A stretch of DNA of 64,000 nucleotides from Neospora caninum Liverpool (taxonomy: Eukaryota; Apicomplexa; Conoidasida; Eucoccidiorida; Sarcocystidae): NCBI RefSeq assembly GCF_000208865.1, contig NC_018386.1, positions 496,001 to 560,000 on the forward strand, read 5' to 3'. The position numbers and the translations under genes are program-made. A model generated the notes under the pieces. The model made no database searches. It had not been told where the DNA came from and saw only the letters and a program-made list of their open reading frames with translations. Positions 58,636 through 64,000 of the stretch are shown piece by piece. Positions within the stretch are counted from its first letter, which is position 1; every line of letters starts with the position of its first letter.

Positions 58636-61600
58636 AGTGGCAGCTGCTGCTCACGGGTCAGCCCCGCATAGGGAAGACAGCCGCGAGGGTTGTAGAGACG
58701 AGGGCACAGAGACGCGGGGCCAGGAAAGACAAGACTTTCGGTTGCGCAATCACCCTTGATCCGCCGGCGAGGACGTGAAGAAAACGAGGTGACTTCTCGC
58801 ACGGCGAGTGGAGACATAGTTCCTTAGCGAGCGATGTGAGAAACAAGAGGCAGGATCCACAAAAGCAAGGGAAGTCACACTGGAGAGATCGACGCGCTGG
58901 CGGTGATGCGTCGTACAACAGAGCACCGAGTCCTCTCCCATGCACACTGGCGGGGCACGGAGTCCTCGACGCAGACGCGCCGCGTTCTCGTGAAGGAGAG
59001 AATCCGAGAGACCAGCCAGTCTGAAAAAAGCACACACTTGCGCGGCGACTTCGAAGGGCCAAAGGTCGACCGCCGCGCATCCGCTCGCTCGGCTGTATCC
59101 ACGGGAATGCTGTTATCCGAGAGCCATTGAATAGACGGGACCACGGGAACACAAAGTGGAAGTGTGTTAGGGTTATACCGCAGACCATTGAGATTACATG
59201 TTATGGTTTTGGCTCGTGAGTGTCTCTTAATAACTAGCTGAGTGCCTGTACGAGAATTACATCAATAAAACCTGTGCACGAAGCGGTCTACAGAAATGTG
59301 CGAAGATTTCTCGACCTGTTGGACACAGCTCCGGACGGAGAGAAGACGAGGCGAACTGGCAAAAGTGGGCCGTAGAAAGCGACGACTAAGACGGCAGATC
59401 TTCCGTCGAGACGTGTAGACACCATAGGCTTGAACTGTGAAGAAGAAAACAGCGGCCTACGGAAGGAAGGAGCCCGGACGATCGAGAAGGACAGAGCCGG
59501 CCGGCGGTGACGAGAGTCCGGGGCAATAAAATCAATACGCCACGAGCAATAGAGAGACGAGGCGAAGTGGGAAAGAAAGAAGAGATCCAGCCGTGCAGAT
59601 AGAGCAGGCAGCAGCGAACTTAATAGACGGGAGGCGAGAACGGCAAAAGAAACGAAGCGAAGAAGACCGTGTCTCGGCGTCGGACGACGCCCAGCTACGA
59701 AGCTCTCCAGAAGGTCTGAGTCAGATCGGCGTGTCCCTCGGGGTGTATGTACACCCGACGCTGCACCTCGCGTGTACGAAGGACCGCTCGAGGCAAAGTT
59801 CAGGTGTACATACACCTGACGTTGGCGCACCAGGGAGAATCCAGCAGATGCCCACTGTAGTCGAACGTACTGTTGCTACTCTAGCAAGCTGCGCACGTAT
59901 CCAGTGAGAGGCCAATGAGAGGTGCACGAGCTTTGGCCGCGCAGGAGAAAGACCAGTCTCCCTGCAGCGCCAGAATCGGAGGTCATGTGCTGCCTTTCAG
60001 TTGGAGTACGGAGGCCGCCGCCCGGTGAACGGCGGGGCTGTCGATATCACCCCCGGCGCCACAGGGATCCTCCACGAGAAAGTGTACCCCAGCGGGCCGC
60101 ATGCAGAGACGTCCGTGTGGTGTTCCGAAAAAACGGAAGGCGTGCAGAGGAGCGTGATGGAAATCTGCAGGCAGGGGAGGAAGGTACAGCGACGGTGCAG
60201 CGGGGGAAAGCATTCTTGCAACCCCGGATTCGATGAGGTGTCCCTAACCGGAGACAAAACTGAAAGAAAATGCAGGAGTTACTAGTTTTTGGGTCGCGAT
60301 TCTTAGATTACACTCGCGCCGATTGCCGCTTTGGCCCTATTCTTGGTGCTCGGAGAGTCCTCGGCGTTGCTGGGGGTTCTCGAGGTCACAACAGCGCACG
60401 TTGGAAGAGGGGCTGACAGCCTACGTTAGTTGTGCACGTGTTTCAGCGTCTTCTACGTGGAAGGCAAAAGAATGCACGCGCCACTCGAAAAAAGAGATTC
60501 ACCCGGAAATGCCCCGGAGTTCACAAAAACATGCAGGCGGTGCCGGCCCCGCCGCTCTGGCCGATTTCCGAGCGAGTTCCTCTGCCGGAAACAGAACCTT
60601 CATTGCAGGTCGACGCAGAAGGTGCGAAAAAGCAAAGAGCACGAAATGAAACGAAAATGAAACGAAGAGGATGTGCAACGCCAGAATGAGCGCTGGGCGG
60701 TCGGATAAAGTCTCGAGACGGTTCATCGTACTGCAAAAAGGCTGGCCCGAGGGATTTAGGGCATGCACGAAAAATCACGCATGTATTCCAGCTCACCGTT
60801 CCCTGTTCTCTGGATCGGTTCCAAGAAAACATGCCTGGCGGGAGAACGATGAGGGGGGTTCAGAGCCGAAGAAAAAGAGGGTCAGTTCTGAAGCGTCAGG
60901 CCGAAATTCAAAGAACGTTCGTCTTGCGGGTCTGCCAAATTCCGCAGGCAAGCGCCAGCACAGCTGCACACGGATCTCGCCCTTCGGGCGAGGTACGCAT
61001 TGACGGACTCTTCATCTTCTCCTTCTTCTTCACCTTCTTCTGTTTCATCTCTTTCTCCTCTTTCTTCTTCTGCTCCTTTTTTCAGTCTTCTTCTTCGGGC
61101 CCCTCCAGGAGCTGTCGTGAGAAAAAGACCGTCCATTCATCGCCTCGTGGCGAGCCGCAAGACATCGAGCGGGAAGCACGGAGGCAGGGAGGCTGCTCGA
61201 GCGAGAGAGACCGTAGCAGAGGAAGAGGAAATAGAAGAAAAGGAGAGAGAACACTCGAAGAAGAATCTAGACGAGAAGTGCGAGCGAACTGGATACACGG
61301 CCTCTGTCCTCCAGCGTCTCTTGTTCTCGCCCTGAGCAGGCAGGGGAGCCGAAAGAGCGGAGGAAAGAGAACGACACAGATCCGTTGGAGGGAACAGAGA
61401 CAGCACTCCTTCTGCCTCTCCGTCCCAAGTTCTACACGCCTAGGACTCGCCTGACAGAAGAAGGCCTGTCGACGCCGCCCCATCAGTGCGTTCTTTTTCC
61501 AGGATTAAAACCAAGGCTGCTGAGCCGTCGCTCAGTCCCACCAAGACGGGCGAGCGAAAAAAGCTCTTGCTGCGTTGGATCGAAGACTGCGCGCTTTCTC

Positions 61601-62393
61601 GCAACTGCGTTGCCTCTGGCAGGTCAGCTTCAGAGAGCACTCTCAAGTCAGGGCGGAGAGCTCACGTAGCCTGACACAAAAATGGAGACTCTGTATCCTC
61701 CCTCTCCCTCGGCGCTGACCGCTTCTCCACCGAGAGTCGACTCAGCAAAGCTCGTCGCGTCGCGCGTTTCTCTCCGTTGGGGACCTTGCTTCTGACAGTT
61801 TCACAATGCATGCAAGGCGGTCATTGTGAGTTCGTGGCCAGAGAACGCATCAATCCGTACCCAAGGCCATCCCTGCACGGTTTCCCCAGCCCACCGCGGA
61901 AACCAGCGTTTGTCGCCTCCCAAGTCGCCGCCGGATTCTCTTCTCTCGGTTTCCCTGCTGAGCTTTCCGAGTTTCGTGCACATCCTCGCCTTCACCTCTC
62001 CCGATACCGCGCCTCTTCCTGTCTCTCGCCTCCGGCCCACACGCTCTAGCCGCACGGGCGTTTGTGTTTCTCTGGTGGTGTCAGGCGGTCTCGCCCTCTT
62101 TTTCCGCCCCGCACCAAGGAGCATCGCGCATCGACTGTTACGTGTTTCACCTCCCAAGGCCGATTTCGATAGCATCCAGCTCTGTCACGCGCCTCGGTCC
62201 TCGGCGTTCTCTTGAGCACCTATGCGTCTTTGCTGCTGCGTGTGCACTCGCGATCCCTCTGGCTGTACCTGCGCGCGTGGCAACCGTGTAGACCAGTGTT
62301 TAACCGCACCGCCCGCCGCGGCAAAAGTAGACATTACGGTTTTAGATCGGTCGGTACTGGCCGCAGCAAGCGGGCTGGTTTTGTCCTCTGTGC
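58636..62393. other. Divergent intergenic region (kinase 5' side / folate enzyme 5' side)
   Basis: About 3.76 kb with no convincing gene. Open frames are short or compositionally biased, e.g. the TCTTC-rich stretch 61005-61095. It should hold both promoters and 5' UTRs. Three copies of the recurring near-palindrome occur at this end of the window: two at 59742-59756 and 59802-59817, and one at 58608-58621 just inside the kinase start. Confidence 0.6.
59742..59817. repeat. Closely spaced pair of GGTGTATGTACACC near-palindromes
   Basis: GGTGTATGTACACCC at 59742-59756 and AGGTGTACATACACCT at 59802-59817 are reverse complements of one another over 14 bases. The second is the flipped form of the first, 45 bases away. 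Further copies are scattered through the window (see findings). Confidence 0.93.
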
Positions 62394-63794
62394 ATGCGAG
62401 CTCCGTCGATCGTCTGCGCTGTCACCGCCATGAGTCTAGGAACGGCAAAGACGGTGCTCGGCGCCTCTGTAACTGTGCGCGAGGCGAAACGCGCTCTGCG
62501 CCAAGTTCTGCTGGCGCGACGAAACGGTCTCCACAGGGCGCGGCTTATCGCGCAGGGCAGAACGTGCTTCGTTCCAACGCGCGAGAACGAGAACGAAAAT
62601 GCGAGAAACACCCTCCAAACACATGAGGCGGGGCGTGGACTCGATGCATGCGAGAGGAGTGACCAAACCACGTGTGTGCTCTCACTCTGTGTGAATGCAC
62701 GTGAAGCCGCAGACCACGGAAGCGACAGAAGGAACGAAATAGCGAGAGCGGAAGAAGCTGTCTTGTCGAGCGGGTTCAGTGGGTCGCGCAAGGGAAACGA
62801 GGCGCCGTCGCCTTCCTCCGCCTCAGAGACTCCTCTTCCCAGTACTGCTACGTCGTCATATCCTTCCTCTTCTCCATCTTCTCAATCGTTTTCTCCTTCT
62901 CTCTCTTCTTCTTTTTCTTCATCCCCGTCAACTTCTTCTTTTGCCCAGGGGGTTTCCTCGTACGCGCCGTCTCCGCCTGAATCGCACCAGACAGGGACAG
63001 CATGCAGGCGCCCAGAGGCGGCACCAGCTGATCGCGACGCACCCGCAAGAGGTCGTGGAAGTGGATGTGTCCTTGTTGGCAAGTGCATGCAGTTCACACA
63101 AGAAGAGAAAGACGAAGATCGTGAAGAGGACGGAGCAGAAACCGACGAAGAAAGAAGGCAACAGATGCGTAGCTTCTTTCGGGATTTGCTCGGAGCGGCC
63201 TATCCTCAGATTGTCCATTCCGACGGACACCTGCGCGCAGGTGCAGTCTCATTTGGGGTCTCCCTCGGCCTTTTTCTTCTGTGCGCCCTTCGCTATCTTC
63301 CTCTTTTGCCGTTCTTTCATCCTTTGTCCTTCCTCTTCCTACCTATGTTTGACAACAAGATGATCAACATTTCGGCAAGTCTTTGCATACATCCATTTCT
63401 ATCCACATATGTAATCATGCGTCTCCAGACACATATGCGTATGGACACTTTTGGGCGTACATTTGTGTCTACAAGTGAATACACAGATGCACAAGTGTGT
63501 CTATACATATGTGCATGTGAGTCTCCTCGTGCGTTTTTTCCAGGCGTCGCCCCACTCGTTGTTGGCGGCTACTCGCCAATCGGAAGCGAAGTCGACTGCA
63601 CCTTTCTTCTGAGTCTAGCGGAAGCGCTTGGCCACGCATGCGCTTTACCCTGCATCGAAGAAAAACGCGCTCCCCTCACCTTCAGACAGTGGTTCTGCGG
63701 AATGCCGCTCGCCCCCGGAAAGGTCACCGCGCGAATCTGCTCGCCTTCTTTCGAACCCCTTTCCACTACCTCCCGGACACCATTGTGTTTATAA
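62394..63794 (+). CDS. 5-formyltetrahydrofolate cyclo-ligase (5' part; gene continues beyond the window)
   Basis: Exon 1 is 62394-63240 (possible later start at 62430). The donor CAG/GTGCAG joins in phase to exon 2 beginning at 63544 after TTTTTTCCAG. The exon 2 frame closes at 63794, but a real donor earlier (e.g. GTCACC at 63721) is possible. N-terminally VREAKRALRQVLLARRN is the basic first helix of the family. The joined sequence RAGVAPLVVGGYSPIGSEVD, then LLSLAEALGHACALP and APLTFRQW, follows the family's xYxPIxSExDT...LxxxG...LP...LxFxxW order. The enzyme uses ATP to convert 5-formyl-THF to 5,10-methenyl-THF in folate metabolism. The C-terminal GxGGGYYD-type motif should lie downstream of 64000. 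About 230 low-complexity residues (Ser-rich at ~62815-62950, acidic at ~63110-63165) are inserted after the first helix. Confidence 0.78.
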   Translation: MRAPSIVCAVTAMSLGTAKTVLGASVTVREAKRALRQVLLARRNGLHRARLIAQGRTCFVPTRENENENARNTLQTHEAGRGLDACERSDQTTCVLSLCVNAREAADHGSDRRNEIARAEEAVLSSGFSGSRKGNEAPSPSSASETPLPSTATSSYPSSSPSSQSFSPSLSSSFSSSPSTSSFAQGVSSYAPSPPESHQTGTACRRPEAAPADRDAPARGRGSGCVLVGKCMQFTQEEKDEDREEDGAETDEERRQQMRSFFRDLLGAAYPQIVHSDGHLRAGAVSFGVSLGLFLLCALRYLPLLPFFHPLSFLFLPMFDNKMINISASLCIHPFLSTYVIMRLQTHMRMDTFGRTFVSTSEYTDAQVCLYICACESPRAFFPGVAPLVVGGYSPIGSEVDCTFLLSLAEALGHACALPCIEEKRAPLTFRQWFCGMPLAPGKVTARICSPSFEPLSTTSRTPLCL

Positions 63795-64000
63795 CTTTAG
63801 AGAGATAAATGGACATATATGTATATATGCGTATCTGCACGCATGTTCACACGTATGCACATCTACATGCATATATGTGCATATATATACATATATATAT
63901 ATACATATATTTATGCTACCAACGTAATTATAAGACGCGAATCTTTGTCGCGCCGTAAGCTAATGTTTATAGAATGCTATGCTTCGATCCTTCTTCGTGG
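63795..64000. repeat. TA-rich sequence at the window end, probably intron
   Basis: Mixed TATATG, TACACG and (TA)n sequence at 63808-63911, followed by unique sequence. It resembles the TA arrays in introns of the ABC transporter gene and probably belongs to the next intron of the cyclo-ligase gene. Confidence 0.7.

Overview
The window is nuclear DNA of a tissue-cyst-forming coccidian (Apicomplexa, Toxoplasma/Neospora group). The evidence is intron-rich genes with GTRAGT/YAG junctions, very long Ser/Ala/Gly/Glu-rich coding insertions, an ApiAP2 factor, and a six-apple-domain microneme protein of the MIC4 family. The MIC4-like protein is clearly homologous to Toxoplasma gondii MIC4 but appears too diverged to be T. 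gondii itself. From memory, AP2Ib-1 and MIC4 are neighbours on T. gondii chromosome Ib. Taken together, Neospora caninum (or a close relative) chromosome Ib is the best guess; this is inference, not a database result.

Layout. (1) 1-4769 (+): 3' part of an ApiAP2 protein with two AP2 domains. (2) 4770-8528: intergenic. (3) 8529-10316 (+): MIC4, one uninterrupted exon, with a small in-frame 24-bp repeat between apple domains 2 and 3. (4) 10317-12764: convergent intergenic DNA. (5) 12765-22574 (-): a 12-exon gene, assembled here with every splice phase matching, whose C-terminal 400 residues are an aldo/keto reductase of the Tas type behind about 1,000 residues of unrecognised sequence. (6) 22575-24267: shared divergent upstream region. 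(7) 24268-44368 (+): an 18-exon gene for a full-size ABCC/MRP-type ABC transporter of about 3,690 residues, greatly enlarged by low-complexity insertions in loops and inside both nucleotide-binding domains. (8) 44369-47404: convergent intergenic DNA. (9) 47405-58635 (-): a 6-exon inositol polyphosphate (IP6K-type) kinase with a disordered tail of about 2,300 residues. (10) 58636-62393: divergent upstream region. (11) 62394 to beyond the window (+): start of a 5-formyltetrahydrofolate cyclo-ligase gene.

The genes do not form an operon-like pathway. They are independent nuclear genes: transcription factor, secreted adhesin, oxidoreductase, transporter, inositol pyrophosphate signalling kinase and folate enzyme. 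Repeats are of three kinds: TA-type microsatellites concentrated in ABC-transporter introns and near gene ends, a long GATA array in a kinase intron, and a recurring near-palindromic 14-mer (GGTGTATGTACACC and variants). A 46-nt perfect hairpin lies in an intron of the reductase gene. I saw no rRNA, tRNA, CRISPR or recognisable transposon genes.
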